This document shows, one piece after another, positions 9,676 to 21,000 of a stretch of DNA of 64,000 nucleotides. A program made the position numbers and the translations under genes. The notes under the pieces were generated by a model, which searched no databases, had not been told where the DNA came from, and saw only the letters and a program-made list of their open reading frames with translations. The stretch covers positions 1,984,001-2,048,000 of the forward strand of contig CP099420.1 in NCBI GenBank assembly GCA_024114885.1, read 5' to 3'. Numbering within the stretch: position 1 is the first letter of the stretch; every line of letters begins with the position of its first letter. The stretch is from Septoria linicola (lineage: Eukaryota > Ascomycota > Dothideomycetes > Mycosphaerellales > Mycosphaerellaceae).

Positions 9676-11163
9676 ATGGCTACAACGAACCTCGACATGG
9701 AGATCGATGGCGCCAGCAAGATTTCCGAGGAAACGAAAGCAGAACAATTGCAACAAGTGGCCGTGAATGGCGGTGCAACTGATGAAGGTTGCGAAAAGAT
9801 TGCGACCCTCAATGCAGAGATCACACCCACTACGGCACACTCGAGCGACATGCAGACAGAACAAGTCGAGGAGCTGTTGCTCGACAAGGCGCTCATGTCG
9901 CTGAAAACACAGCCAATCTCCAAGTTCAGAAGAAGATTCTTGAAAGAAGGCGACGTAATGGTAGTCTTGGACAGGAGTGATCTCTCCATCACATGTCGCC
10001 TGCGATCTGAAGACTTGCGACGAAGCACTGGCGCTAGCTTTCTCCTGGCTCCGGCTGTCAAACGGTCCGATGCGGAGGGAGTCAATTACCTTTGCGTGCT
10101 CGAAGTTGTGGACGGCGAAGGCATGCCCAGGTTAGCAGGCCGCAGCCTCTCCACCAAATTGAGTGGCTATGGGCCATTATATGCTCAGAACAGTATTGAT
10201 GCTGCGAGATTGAAATCGGAGAATGCAGCAGTGGAAACGCAAAAGATGGACTGGATTCGAGCCTACGAGTCCTTCTTTCATGTGCTATCGCACGTGGAAC
10301 CTAAGCACCAGCTCATCAATAGGAAGGATGTTCACGCTGCCGTACCTCATATCGAAGCTATCAGTCGCATTATAGCCGCGGAAGCGGCCAACACAGCACG
10401 CTCCGCGTTGACGACAGCTTTCAAGGTACTCTTCGCCGAGTACAGCGACCTTTGGGCGGCAGTCGCGACAGAACCAACGCGATGGCTCGCTATTGGCCAG
10501 AATCTGCGGCACGAGCCTGTCTTCAAAGAGGCTATGGTTCATCTAGCCGCACAGTATCCCACTGTCGACAGTCGCGGTATTCTCGATGGCACCAATCTCG
10601 CAGTCGTTCAGCGGCTTGCCACTCAGAAACACTACCATCGCCTCAGCATCGATCAAGAACTTCTCATCCTCACGATTGACGCAAAGAGAAGTGCCCTAGC
10701 ATACTCACTCTTGCACTACGTGCTTGACTGGATCAGAGACCATCTCCGCGAGCATGGCGTTCACCATGGCAAGAATATCGAACCAAACGCTCTCTGCAGT
10801 CACGATACTGGCGATTGCACTCAGCCAGCCGGCTTTTACCGCCTACTCGATAAAGGAGGCGACTCCTATCTGCCCGAGGGACAGGTCTTCGATGCTCTGG
10901 GCAGATTCATGGGTAGCAAGCTCTCTTCAGAGCAGAGAGACAGCACACGCAATAATCTCAAGATCCTGAAAGCCAAGATCTCTTCGATCGTCGAGCCATT
11001 ATTGAAGTCGCCACTTCAGTATGAAAAGAGAGCCGAGCTGACCTACCTCACGAACATCTACATAGAAGCGGGAGACCTCCCATGGCTGAGGGGAGCCGCA
11101 ACAGCGGGCACGGATGACATTAAGGGCGCCGAAAGCGACAGTGATGAGGATATGGAGGATTGA
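9676..11163 (+). CDS. Hypothetical fungal protein with BTB/POZ-like N-terminal region
   Basis: Single exon. The likely start is the ATG at 9676 (495 residues); an upstream in-frame ATG at 9496 would add 60 residues but begins only 57 bp after the AP-2 mu stop, so I prefer the inner one. After a polar N-terminus, residues from about 82 (KFRRRFLKEGDVMVVLDRSD) look like a BTB/POZ fold opening. A long helical region follows, as in many fungal BTB-only proteins of unknown role (for example ARWLAIG-type and FKEAMVHLAAQYP-type helices). The C-terminus is acidic (ESDSDEDMED). No catalytic motif is visible. The frame is clearly coding; the family assignment is tentative. Confidence 0.75.
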   Translation: MATTNLDMEIDGASKISEETKAEQLQQVAVNGGATDEGCEKIATLNAEITPTTAHSSDMQTEQVEELLLDKALMSLKTQPISKFRRRFLKEGDVMVVLDRSDLSITCRLRSEDLRRSTGASFLLAPAVKRSDAEGVNYLCVLEVVDGEGMPRLAGRSLSTKLSGYGPLYAQNSIDAARLKSENAAVETQKMDWIRAYESFFHVLSHVEPKHQLINRKDVHAAVPHIEAISRIIAAEAANTARSALTTAFKVLFAEYSDLWAAVATEPTRWLAIGQNLRHEPVFKEAMVHLAAQYPTVDSRGILDGTNLAVVQRLATQKHYHRLSIDQELLILTIDAKRSALAYSLLHYVLDWIRDHLREHGVHHGKNIEPNALCSHDTGDCTQPAGFYRLLDKGGDSYLPEGQVFDALGRFMGSKLSSEQRDSTRNNLKILKAKISSIVEPLLKSPLQYEKRAELTYLTNIYIEAGDLPWLRGAATAGTDDIKGAESDSDEDMED

Positions 11164-11218
11164 TACATTGCTTTCCAAGAATTGAGGGAGCCGATCGCAC
11201 CACTACTGCCATGTCTTG

Positions 11219-11641
11219 TCAGGACTGCCTGAGATCAGATGCACCGAGACGACTTCCGGTCAACAACTCGTCAAGATAGCGTAGAGTGATTCTTGGGAAA
11301 GCTTCGAGCAACGTTCGTGTAGCATCCGTCAAACTATTCCAGAGAGTACCGTCATCTTTCCTCGCGAGGCTCTGCAGATGCTGCTTCATCATCGTGAGAT
11401 ACTGCCTGCGTCTGCTATTCTGCGAAAAGCATTATTGTAAGTGCTGATTGTTTCCGCTTGAGAACTGTTTCTCCGGCGTCTGTGCGTTCACAGATATCGG
11501 ACTGGCTCCGGAGCCAATGAGCTTGCGATCACAGAACGTCCTTATCAGCGACAACCTCAACCTCATCTGTTTCTTTTCACAAGGCCTCTTGTTCTCCTTC
11601 CTTACACTACTTTCCTTGGACCTGCTCCCTGCCTTCCTCAT
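11219..11641 (-). CDS. Possible small two-exon gene of unknown function
   Basis: I infer two exons, 11641-11492 and 11419-11219, giving 116 residues. The second exon is the convincing part: 66 codons reading like a folded amphipathic protein (it ends RYLDELLTGSRLGASDLRQS). It is preceded by a good acceptor (TTTTCGCAG). The first exon is very basic (many Lys and Arg, MRKAGSRSKESSVRKENKRP), and its GTGAAC donor is weak. The 72-bp intron keeps the frame. I know no relatives. If real it would be a small basic protein, possibly RNA-binding or mitochondrial, but that is a guess. It is tail-to-tail with the BTB-like gene, 55 bp away. Confidence 0.35.
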
Positions 11642-12259
11642 GATCTCGACGGTCTTGCGAGATGTCGTGTCTGGACTGTCAATAATTCATGCTTCAGCGT
11701 ACAGGCTTGCAACACGGCTATTACGTTAAGCTTTCCCCTTTGCGACTGGCACCTGACCTGGAGCGACATTTCAGATGGGACTTCTCCGTGCAGAATGCGA
11801 CGCTGGACGACTACAAAACATACATTCTACGCTCTGGGAGGTCGAAACAATATGGACGAAATGGATACCTCAGCAATGATACGACTTCGACGTCAGACTG
11901 TAGCCCCACCGATGTGAATCCGAGTGGCCAGCCAGCAGAAAAATCGATCAAAGACACTCTGCGGATTTGGCTCGGCACAGCGTCCCGAGGAGAAGTTGCT
12001 CTGCTATAGCACGTCACCACGATCGTGGGCGGTATGATGACAGGTAGGAGGAGAAACGCCTATTTCGCGCACGATTTGCATTTGTTTCGGTTATCCTTTG
12101 CGCGCGTTTGACTCTGCTATCCGCACAGCCGCTATGACAACGCTCTTTCCTGGCTGATACTCTACCATTATTCATTGTTCCCCTTCTCCGCGTTGCTCAG
12201 AACCTCAAATCCGACCTCACTCGTCTAAAACAGCAGTCCCGAGACCAGAGGCGACAAAG
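11642..12259. other. Intergenic region upstream of the HPP gene
   Basis: About 620 bp. An ATG-started + strand frame of 106 codons (11689-12009) and an opposing 69-codon frame exist here, but neither has recognisable features. The last 150 bp are CT-rich, fitting the promoter and leader of the HPP gene. Confidence 0.4.
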
Positions 12260-13266
12260 ATGGTTCAATCAGAGGCAGTGCGAAATCTGCTCAACTTCGA
12301 TGTGGACCGATATCTCAATCCATACGTGCCGCACAACCGACTGTACATAATCCCAAAGCCAGTCTCGAGATGGCTTGGCTACCGATCTGAGCCCCAGAAA
12401 GAGCCCTGGCAGGTGTTGCAATGGCCGATCACGTTCCTAGCGACTGTCGCTGGTCTTTGCCTGGTTGCAGGAATCGGCAACTATGCACCTGGAATCACAG
12501 CCTGGCATCCGCCCGTCATAATCGCGTCTCTTGGTGCCAGCGCGGTCCTGGATTTCAACACGATAAAGTCTCCCCTAGCACAACCACGAAATTCGATCTT
12601 TGGCAACACACTCGCAGCACTATGCGGTGTCGCAATAGCGAAGCTCTTCCAGCACAACTCAAGCTTCAACAACATTCAGTGGGTGTCCGGTGCAGTAGGA
12701 TGTGCCCTGGCCTCGTGGGCGATGAGCATCACGAACACAATTCATCCTCCGGGAGGTGCCACCGCTGTTCTGGCCTCCACACAAATCGAAGTCATCGCAA
12801 TGGGGTGGAGATACGTTCCTATTGTTATGCTCGATAGTGTGCTCATGGTCATTGTGGCTCTGATCTTCAACAACATCCTCAGACAATACCCGATGTACTG
12901 GTGGACACCAGCGACAGTGGGCAGCAAGCTTCGTAAGGAGCAGCGGGAGGAGGAAGAAGGAGAGACAGAAGTGAAGGACACAGAGAAGGGTGAACACAAA
13001 CCCGCCACGTCCGACACGAGCAGGTATGCTTCACTTTCTACTGATACTGCTTTTCTCATGCTCAAACTAATACCACATACAGTGACCGCACGCTCCGTCG
13101 CGAGCTCAGCAACAGAGTCGACTTTGTCGAGGGCCTGGAAGAGATTCACATCACGTCCTACCAGATTCGCATGCCTCATCATGTCAAGCTTGACGATCAC
13201 GAAGTCATGTTGCTAGAGAACATCCAGGAGCGCCTTCGCACTCATGGTGAAATCAACGCGCCATAG
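12260..13266 (+). CDS. HPP-family integral membrane protein
   Basis: Two exons: 12260-13023 and 13083-13266, with a 59-bp intron (GTATGC donor, CTAATAC branch, ATACAG acceptor); 315 residues. The HPP family (Pfam PF04982) has four to five membrane helices; in cyanobacteria and plants some members transport nitrite, while fungal roles are unknown. Here the membrane block spans about 50-215 and carries the two motifs that name and mark the family, WHPPV at 82-86 and NTIHPPGGATAV at 159-170. A charged cytosolic linker (about 225-260) and a soluble tail encoded by exon 2 follow. Reading through the intron would give a different, less plausible tail, which supports the splice. Confidence 0.9.
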
Positions 13267-13502
13267 ATCGAATTTTACGTAATGAGAGCAAGCGTTCAAG
13301 CAAAAATTTGTCATGAATAGTCATTAGCAGTAATGTCGTTACGAGCCAATGAACAGTATCAAGCCAGCTTGTTGTAGACCTGCGAGAAGTGAACGCTTTT
13401 TCACGCTGTCCTTCCGCTCGTCCGAGCAATGTTCTCGTTGCGTTCGAAAGCACATTCATAAAAACATTCCCACGCAATATGCCCCCGCTAGAGCGCAGCG
13501 GC

Positions 13503-14086
13503 TCAAGCAGAAATGCTATCCCTCTGCTTCAAATACTCCTTCCTGAACCCATTCGCATCCGTCTCCTCGCCCCTCTTCAACGGCGTCCATTTCGGATCCT
13601 CCTTGAACAGCCTCAACGCCTTGGTATAATTCTGCTCATCCGTCGTAAAACGATGATAAATCCCCGCCGGCATAATCATCAGATCGCCCTTCTCCAACCG
13701 AATCCTTACCCAATCATCCCCCTTGTCTCTCACATCAAAGTACCCTCCTCCGCCGAGGATATACCTGATTTCCTCGTCCTCGTGCAAGTGCTCGTGGAAG
13801 AAGTTTTTGACCTTCTCCTCGTAGCCGGGGAGGAGGGTGGGGGAGATTTCGATTTCGTCGCGGTTTTTGTAGTCCCGTTCGGAGGCGATGCGGTTTACTT
13901 CGTCGAGGTTGTCCGGGAGTTCGTAGTGGATTATGCCGAGTTTGGCGAGGTAGGCTGGGTCGACTGGCTTGCCGCTGTCGTGGGGCTCGCGCTGGTCGCC
14001 CTGTGCGAATTGTCAGCAAATTGTGTGGATCGAGCTTCACTTGGTGATGGCCATACGTTCTTGTTGTCATACCAGTATGCTCGCAT
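13503..14086 (-). CDS. ADI1: Acireductone dioxygenase (methionine salvage)
   Basis: Two exons: 14086-14057 (10 codons) and 14000-13503, with a 56-bp intron (GTATGG donor, TTCGCACAG acceptor); 175 residues. The enzyme oxidises the acireductone of the methylthioadenosine cycle; with Fe it yields the methionine precursor KMTB, with Ni an off-pathway product. The short first exon supplies the family N-terminus MRAYWYDN. The metal ligands of the cupin are present: His81, His83 and Glu87 in EHLHEDEE, and His126 in AGIYHRF. Length matches the family (about 175-180). A 239-codon frame on the opposite strand is only its shadow. Confidence 0.95.
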
Positions 14087-14655
14087 TTTGTCGGTGTTTG
14101 TGGTGTAGGTTGGTAGCGAATTGAGTTGGGGATGTGTCTGCACGAGAGCAAAGATGATTGTGTTTTACCAATCGTAATATCGAGACCCTTGCTGCCGAGC
14201 GCACGTCATTCCGTCACCCGGCTCCATTCACGAACTAAACAGCTCGCACGTGGTCGGTCACAAAGCATGTCTCCAAACTTCACGGTCTGGTCAATGTCGA
14301 TTGCCCTAGGAGATGTTGTGGAACCGTTGGAATCCTGTGAAGGCCTGCCTTCCAACGCGGAACATCAATGCAGCTCATGATCTGGATTGACACGATGTGT
14401 CTCGATCGCACAGCAGAGCCCCAGAAGATATGCCAGCCTGTAGGCTGGGAAACACTGTATGGGCAATTCTCATGGTATTGGGCTCAAGATGAGACTGAGC
14501 TCTGCTGTTGGAGCTTCATATTCAAGCCTCGCATCGATATGTTGTTCTCCCTGACTGTCCTGTCTCGAGAACTGCCATGCTGCCGTGTGATCGTGCCTCT
14601 TCGCGCGTTGAGACTCTGAACGTGCTGGCCTAACGAATCTGACGTGGCAACGCCT
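14087..14655. other. Intergenic region between ADI1 and the CFEM-receptor gene
   Basis: About 570 bp, holding the ADI1 promoter and the 3' end of the receptor gene, since both genes are on the minus strand. I see no gene. Confidence 0.5.
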
Positions 14656-16117
14656 TCAATCCCATCCGGAGACTTGTCTTACGTGTGGCTCGGTGTAGCT
14701 TGGTGGTGCATTTTCATGGTCGGCCAGTGCCTTCGTGGGCACGCTGTAGCTCGGACTATTCAGCTCATGCCAGTGCTCGACCTGACCCGATCTGTGCTTA
14801 GTATGGCGCGAAGCATTCGAGCCATAGCCCGTAGTTGACTCAGCGCCCACGCTGTACCGATACACTCGCCGACATAGGCCTGCCATCGCTGGGAGACAGG
14901 CACATATGATAGCAACCGTGCATTCGATGCCGCTCCACAATGCAATTGAATTGTAGTACCAAGTTGGGTTATCCGTACTGCCCCACGTCACAAGATACTG
15001 GAGCCGTATCACCGAGCAGATTGTGACGAATAATCCGACGAGGAAGATGCATACCACGACCAGTTTCTTTTTGAGTGGCAGGGACATTGCAAAGAGCTTC
15101 GGTAGTGGTAGGAGACAGACCATGAGGTCTTGAGCAATGTTGACTCCAGCCAAGGCGAAGACCTGGGCGTTTAGGTCGAAGCAGGATCCCGAGTGCTCCT
15201 TATCCCATCTCGTCCATGCCTGGGATACGTTAACAAGTCACGGTCAAAATTGATCGTGCCATGACTTACAAAACTGATCGGGTTGCATTCGAATCCTAAA
15301 GTTAGGCTCATCACGATGGCGAAGGTGATGAGGAACACAATCATGCAGAAACATGACATACGAAACCAGTCGCGGCGCTGTCGTGTATCAGCTCCCCAGA
15401 CCCGGAGGTAGAGGACGACGATGGAAATTTTCGTCATGGTCATGATCCAGACATACAGAAATTCGCCGATCCAAAAGAAGTGTAGTATCTTGGTGATGTT
15501 GTCAAAAGGTAATTGCCAGATATCCTGCCCTAGTCCTGCGTGCGTCATATCGTGGATGATGGCACACAGGGGAACGATCAACACGACAGCAAGAACAATC
15601 GTGTAGTCATCGGCCCCAAGACCACTGCCTCTCAGAGCAGGGAGTCGAAAAGCGATCCGTGCAGCCACCGACAATGTCGCCATTGCAAAGAGCACCCAGT
15701 CAACGCGGCGGGTGAAATCACTTTCACTGCGGATCGGAGCTCCGCAAGTCGTCTTCTGGAGGCGTTGGGCCACTGTGTATCGCACTTCTTAGTGTTGTTG
15801 GACAACTCAGGCATCGAATACGCACCCAGTGATTCCTTGACCGAGCAATGCTGCCTGAGGCACAAGCTGATGCTGGCGATGTACGTCTGACTGGTACATT
15901 GGCAACTCGTGTTCGTAGCCGCGCATCCTGATATAGGCAGAGCTGTCTGCACACATGCCACCTTTGCGACTGTTTTAGCTCCAATCCACTATACGGCTTG
16001 TCTGGTAGTGGTCCCTCATACCGCGCATAGTGAGAGATCTGTCGCTGAACTCCGCGTCACTGTGGCAGCAGCGTAGGCTGCGCCGAGGATGATAGCTAGA
16101 ATCGCTGCAGGCCTCAT
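14656..16117 (-). CDS. Pth11-type receptor: CFEM domain plus seven membrane helices
   Basis: Four exons: 16117-16022, 15961-15826, 15787-15270 and 15219-14656; 437 residues. A signal peptide (MRPAAILAIILGAAYAAA) leads into an extracellular CFEM domain with all eight cysteines (31, 35, 45, 52, 54, 66, 71, 92). Seven membrane helices follow (about 105-350), with the loop phrase WTRWDKEHSGSC that is typical of fungal Pth11-like receptors, then a polar cytosolic tail. Pth11 of Magnaporthe senses surface cues for appressorium formation; other members are mostly unstudied, so a sensory role is inference. Introns are 60, 38 (or 41) and 50 bp. The second is very short and ends in a tandem AAGAAG acceptor that keeps frame either way. 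The closed set of cysteines supports the exon model strongly. Confidence 0.88.
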
Positions 16118-17061
16118 CGTCAATGCCCTTCCTCCGATTACGTCTTCCCGTGGGTTATCAAGTTCGATAAGAAGGGCAAAGAGAGCAGCGGACGATGAGG
16201 AGGGAGGTCAGGTCAAAGACAAGGTAGGTTTCCGCGAAGAAGAAGTTTGGAGGAGTGATAACCACATTCCCAGATCGTCCAGATCATGACCGAGAGCCCT
16301 AACAATTGTGCCGGCACCACAACGGCTTCTTGCAAGCGTGCGATAGTAAAGTTTGAGTGCAACCAGATCTTGACGACTTTCGGGTCGGCAGGCTGACTCG
16401 AGCAGCACCCAGTGTGGATGCACTGGGCAATCTGATCCATATTTGATGACAATTTCGTCCCATAGTGGATCTCGCCGCGACTGAGCATGGCTCATATTTG
16501 GGATGTCTTTCGCTGCGTGAATCGCTGGCCGAAGAGGATGTATGTATCGCACAATTGCAGCGTGGAGGCCGACTGGTCTTGGGTAACAGCACAGCAAGGC
16601 ACGCCCTAATCACCGAGGGCAGATGTCTGCTTGTCACGAAAAGGTGGTGTCTGAGTCGTTGTACTCCATGTTTCATTGAGTATAATAAGATCCCATTGTT
16701 ATAGGTGCCATGAAAGTAAGGCTGCAGCTCCGCAGAACCTCATCACACCACACTCGAGAAGCTCTTTCGGTACTATAGCTATTATTAGCATAGTACTGCT
16801 TCTTGTCTTTCTCGTGGGCCTCGATAGCTGATGACGATGTTAAGGAAGAGAGGATGCGACGCGACCAGGGGTGGAGGGGGAACGAATGCACGTGCCTCAT
16901 TCGCTGGCCGGAGCTGCTTCCTCGTCAAACAATACCGCGGTTCAGTTCAGTGCTAACTAACTTAGTAGTGCATCATGAGGCATTGACAACACTGTATCAG
17001 CAAGTAAAGCACGCTTTCCTTTAGCACCCTGCAACGCAACTCTCCTACCATTAACGCGACC
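16118..17061. promoter_or_regulatory. Divergent intergenic region between the receptor and FUN14 genes
   Basis: 944 bp between two start codons. Several overlapping minus-strand frames of 90-130 codons occur at 16208-16676 but are rich in Cys and Arg, lack any motif and change frame freely. I take the stretch as promoter DNA for both neighbours. Confidence 0.45.
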
Positions 17062-17631
17062 ATGGCATTCCGTTTCACGCCCGGTCTCTTCAACCACTCC
17101 CTCCGCACTCCTCTTATCTTTGGCGGTGCAGCGTTCGGAGCTGGCGTCTGCTTAGCACAATCTCGCATCTTGCACAGAAGACCCATTCTCCTCGACTCGA
17201 GTCCCGCTTCGATCAGCGCCAAAGACTGGTCGATGAACCAGTATCAGCAAGATGCTCAAGTGCCGATCGTGAAGCATGGAAAGTTCAACGTCCGAAGCGT
17301 GAGGCAACTAAGTGCAGGAAGCATCATAGGTGAGAGCAGAACATAGGTCGAGCGGAATTTGTGCGGCATGAGTTCTGACGACAGTGGCATAGGCCTGGTC
17401 GCTGGTCTGGCAGTGTCCACGTTTTCGAAGAGCTTGGTCCTGATCATCGGATTGCTGGTCGCTGGAGTGCAGACTGCCGAGAGCTATGGGATACACATTG
17501 TGCCTTACAAGACGATTGGCAGATACGTCAAGGGTGTGGATGTGAGGAGCGCGGTGCAAGATAACGTGGCGTTGAAGATCAGCTTCGGGCTCATGTTCGC
17601 TCTGAGCGCATTCGCTGAGCTGCCCCAATAA
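17062..17631 (+). CDS. FUN14-domain mitochondrial membrane protein
   Basis: Two exons: 17062-17329 and 17393-17631, with a 63-bp intron (GTGAGA donor, GGCATAG acceptor); 168 residues. The N-terminus (MAFRFTPGLFNHSLRTPLIF) is basic and hydrophobic, as expected for mitochondrial import. The FUN14 domain follows from about residue 82 (VRQLSAGSIIGLVAGLAVST), with two glycine-rich membrane helices and the conserved GIHIVPYK phrase. The human relative FUNDC1 is an outer-membrane mitophagy receptor; the fungal proteins lack its LC3-binding N-terminus and their role is unknown. The splice restores the SIIGLVAGLAV helix, which strongly supports the model. Confidence 0.88.
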
Positions 17632-18013
17632 AGAGGATAGGACAGAACAAGGCTTATGAAGGACGCCAGGGAACGCAGAGACCCACGTGTGGCTCGCGAG
17701 AGCTCGTTGCGCGAATGACCTGTACAGCGCATATAGGTAGGAATGGAATCGGAGCCTATAATCCACAGCAACCACGGATCGATGTATAATTCGTCACCAA
17801 TTCGGAGAATTGCGAGGCTCAAAGCGTGTCAGCTTGAACGGGGTACTTTTGGCATGGAAGATGTGGATGAGTTGCAGCGCAAGTAATGCACAGCTCAGAG
17901 GCGGTCGTGCTTGGGTATCTGTCTACCTGTACATAATCCCAGCCTAGTAAGTCCCAGACGCCCTGCTGTACGCAACATGGTATATCGTAACTCGAAAAAT
18001 GGCAACAAAATCA
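17632..18013. other. Intergenic, convergent 3' ends
   Basis: About 380 bp between the FUN14 gene and the large minus-strand gene. No gene or repeat seen. Confidence 0.5.
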
Positions 18014-21000
18014 TCAAAAACTATCCATCTCTTCTCTTTGCCGCAAGTACTCCTTCGCGAGCAAATCTCCACCCTTGCTACTCAAGCTCATCCAATGATG
18101 AGCAACACACATCAGAGTTGGATCCATCCGGTGAGGATCCTGATTCTTCTTCCATTTTCCTTCCAGTTCGTCTCTGAAGACATCTTTCGGTCTCGCGAAT
18201 GGCGCGATGATCCTGTCCATGAGTTCAGGGTGCGTGAGATACAACGTTGCGAGCTCACGTTGTGCCACAGGATCTCCTTCCTTGGCTGTGACTTGCAGAA
18301 GATGAGCTGCATCTGCCATGGTGTAACGAGATACATCTTCGGCAGGCGGACTGGGCGCAGAGAATGTCGCAGAGTCGCGCTCTTGCTGCGCAGTGGAAGA
18401 GCTGCGTCCATGGCCTCGATTGTTCGAGTGATATGCAATAATGCTGTCTGCTGTCTCGACCATGATTCTGCGAATTTCACTCTTCAGTCCGCCAATGGCC
18501 ACAGCTGCGTTTGTGAATGCTCTACCCTCCGACGTGTTCTGCAGGACGCCAGCAGGCAAAAGCGAAGCAATGCTTTGCAGATCGCGGAAGATGGCGGCAG
18601 GTCGCATGGAGTTCTTGGAGAACAGGTTGCGGAAGCCAGCAACGCTCATTCCAGTCGCGTCATCTGGAGTCGTGCGTAGGGAAAGCTCAATATCTCGCGC
18701 AGCTCGCGTAGAAGACGCAGCAAGTGGTGTCTGGTCGCGCTGTGTCATCATATACGGGACCATAAGTCGATCCATATCCCAGAGACATGTCAACTTTGTA
18801 GAAGGGTTGCTGCATGCGCTGAAGGTCTGCAATAAGTTGTCAAAGGCGTAATCATAGTCGAATCGCATCATAGACGGTCGAGCAGGAATTCCAACATCTG
18901 CTGTGGGTGTCTGCGAGCCCGCGCTGGAATGCCATGCCTGGATACTGCAACAGTGTCTCTCTGCGAGCTCAAGTCCTAGGCCTGTCCAGAATGCACGATC
19001 CGTCTCACTACCATCACTGAACAGAGAGGAGGTGAGATCGCTAAGTATAAGGCTAGTTACGCGCTGGCGTAACTTCTCCAAAGTCTGCGAGTCAATCACG
19101 AGGTTACTGGGCTCTCTGACTGGAGCTACATCAGTAATGGACCGAGTATGAGAAGAAAAGATGCTCGTTCCGCTGGACGGCGAATCGACTTCCGATGTAG
19201 CTGGCGACCAGAACGGCATGGATGATCGATTAGTAAGGGTAGGGCTCCGAGCCTCAAGATAGTCTCGCGAACTCGAATTCGACAGTGTGTGAGACGTGCT
19301 GGACAGGCACTCATTACTCCTCAACTGTGAGCTCAGAGACAGGTAGTCGGAAGAAAGAGTACTTCCGTATAGGCCTGGCAAGAACGCGGACTTTCGATGA
19401 GAGCTTTCTCGCTGGCGAAGCGAGCTGTCGCGGGCAAAAAGTACGCTCGACCACAGCAAGGTATTTTCAGCTGCAGAGGAGCTGCTCACAAGGTCGACGC
19501 ATTTGCGCACTTCGAAGTAGAACCTGTGGAGGCGCTCCTCACTGCTGCAGAGATTGTCGATGCTCTCGCGTTGCATCCAATTCATGGTGGCCTTCGCTTG
19601 GTCGTCGCTCAGCTTATTCGGGCCACCGTGTTCAACTTGTGCGCTCAATATATCCAGGATCTGTGCTTCGGACTTGAGGTGTAGACTGCCAGTCGAGTTT
19701 CTTGAGGTACTCCAATGTCGTAGTGACTGGGCTGCTCTCGGCTTGACCGCAACATGTGGTTTTCCCATGACCCGCAAAGCACTGGCTATCAGGCGGGCTT
19801 CCTCATACGTAGACGAAGTACGCACGTCCGCGATGTACCACATCTTATCTCGCAGAGCTTCATTGGCTTGCAAAATCGGCTGAAGATGTGAGACGTACGT
19901 AATGGAGGTAGCTTGTACTGTCGCCGCCCATCGGGAGTAAATGGTTTCAAGGTCCTTGAACTCGTTGACTGACTGGCGAGTGCGAGCGTGCAGAGCACGT
20001 AGTGTCCGCCGCAGCACGCTCGTTGAATCGCGGCTAAGAATCGCCGCGTGAACGTCATGGAACCGCTGAAACCAGCGCTGGGCGCCCACATAGTCTGACC
20101 TGGCTTGACAATCGTTTATGGCCGTTTCAAACAGAAGTTCCAGGTGTGACCACGTCTGTGAGGATGTGGCATGATGGCTGCTTGCTTGGCTGACCAAATC
20201 GTGCGGACCATATTTGTACAGCAACTTTCCCAGAGAAGAAATGACCTCTCTATCCGCATCATCTCCAGAGTCAGCCCAACCTGCATTTAGACTCGCACGT
20301 TGAGCCTCGCGAATGCCGGCGCACTCATCTCGCTCAGTGCGCAGAGTTTTGCGCTCTGAACCGATCACGAGAATTTCCCAGGAGCCCTTTGTATTGCTAT
20401 CTCTGCGAGCCGCAATGTCTTCAAGCTCTGCACAAGAGTGTCGGAATAATTGATCATCTTCTGTGGCTTCGGCGGCCAACGTCGAGCGCAAGTTTTCCAG
20501 GCTGTGATTTGGCGCCTCTTTGGGCCACACGAAGGGATTCAAGGTCTCACGAGTGCCTTGATCCGGCGACTTTGAGTTCTGGAACAGAGAAAAGCCAGAG
20601 ATTGACGAAGCCGAAGAATGTAGCCCGGGAGTAGATGCTTCATGGTCGGAAGAAATGGACATAGGTCTTCTTTGCGGATACAGTGCAGTGAAGATAGTGG
20701 TCGCATCTCGCAACGAAACCACAACGAAAGGAGCAGGGTCCGGCACGGTATTGGTAAAGAAGCTACCAGCAGGAGATTCTGGTTGTGAGAGGCGTGTCAT
20801 TAGGGCATTGACCCGGTGGACGGTCTCAGCCATAATCGGACTGCCATGCTTCCAGTAATACGACACATCGAAGACAGCTTTTTGCGCTCGTGTAACGACC
20901 TCTCGAAGTATGCGTTGGCGGGATACGTCGGACACGTAGTGATCAGTCAACAACCCGTGAGACTAATATGAGTAGTCAGCAAACATTGTGACGGCAATAC

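Noticed and set aside
13389..14108. Plus-strand frame of 239 codons
   Set aside because: Exact shadow of ADI1, whose metal ligands and splice sites are clear.
17999..18679. Plus-strand frame of 226 codons
   Set aside because: Opposite the last exon of the large minus-strand gene; rich in Cys and Arg, no motif.
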